NCBI GenBank assembly: GCA_032173965.1
Contig: CM063294.1
Coordinates: 6,184,452 to 6,248,451, forward strand
Source of the DNA: Sitta carolinensis
Taxonomy: Eukaryota > Chordata > Aves > Passeriformes > Sittidae
Reading direction: 5' to 3'
DNA length: 64,000 nucleotides
The notes under the pieces were generated by a model, which saw nothing but the letters and a program-made list of their open reading frames with translations, was not told the origin of the DNA and ran no database searches. The translations under genes and the position numbers were made by a program. How positions within the stretch are numbered: the first letter of the stretch is position 1; every line of letters starts with the position of its first letter. This document shows positions 63,869 to 64,000 of this stretch, piece after piece.

Positions 63869-64000
63869 ACAAAGGAGTAATCAAAGTGGAACTTAAGAAT
63901 TAGACCAAAGTATCATATGATCCTGCCTACAGCTGTTACCTATTCACCATCCATTACTTACTTCCTCCTTTTAGAACAGAGAAAAACAAGCATTTCCAAT

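Overview
This window is vertebrate nuclear DNA, most likely from a bird and probably a songbird. The evidence is a complete MAT2B gene whose protein reads like the known bird and mammal orthologues, canonical GT-AG introns, decayed CR1 LINE fragments, and LTRs that look like families common in passerine genomes. No repeat library could be searched, so family names are kept loose.

There is one certain protein-coding gene. MAT2B, the regulatory beta subunit of methionine adenosyltransferase II, lies on the minus strand from its start codon at 63274 to its stop at 53076. All seven coding exons can be placed to the base. They join to 334 codons plus stop, the length of human MAT2B, once one base is allowed for: as written, exon 4 lacks one base near 58166-58168 and runs into an immediate stop after residue 155. 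The 3' UTR probably ends near 51.7 kb. Exon 1 sits in a CpG island that also carries an ATTGG/GC-box/TATA arrangement pointing the other way (63412-63480), followed by a 70-bp tandem repeat and a nested pair of inverted repeats.

From 1 to about 51 kb I find no recognisable protein gene. In other vertebrates MAT2B borders a large gene-poor interval leading to TENM2, and this stretch fits that picture. It holds solo LTRs (19802-21887, 34588-35153, probably 50216-50577; a further one at 59224-59880 lies inside MAT2B intron 2), CR1 remnants (38274-38350, 47060-47300), several minisatellites, AT-rich and homopolymer tracts, and short perfect inverted repeats. The most distinctive items are an LTR swollen by about 1.5 kb through expansion of an internal 19-bp motif, a CpG-rich two-subfamily minisatellite at 42628-43137 directly beside an (ATAAAT)n array, and a C-rich minisatellite at 29799-30066. 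Three GC-rich or open stretches (14950-15650, 44178-44465, 49853-50155) have reading frames that look somewhat coding but that I cannot identify.

Most other open frames, including the 500-600 codon ones over 19.9-21.6 kb and the 286-codon one at 42538, are products of tandem repeats and are not annotated as genes.
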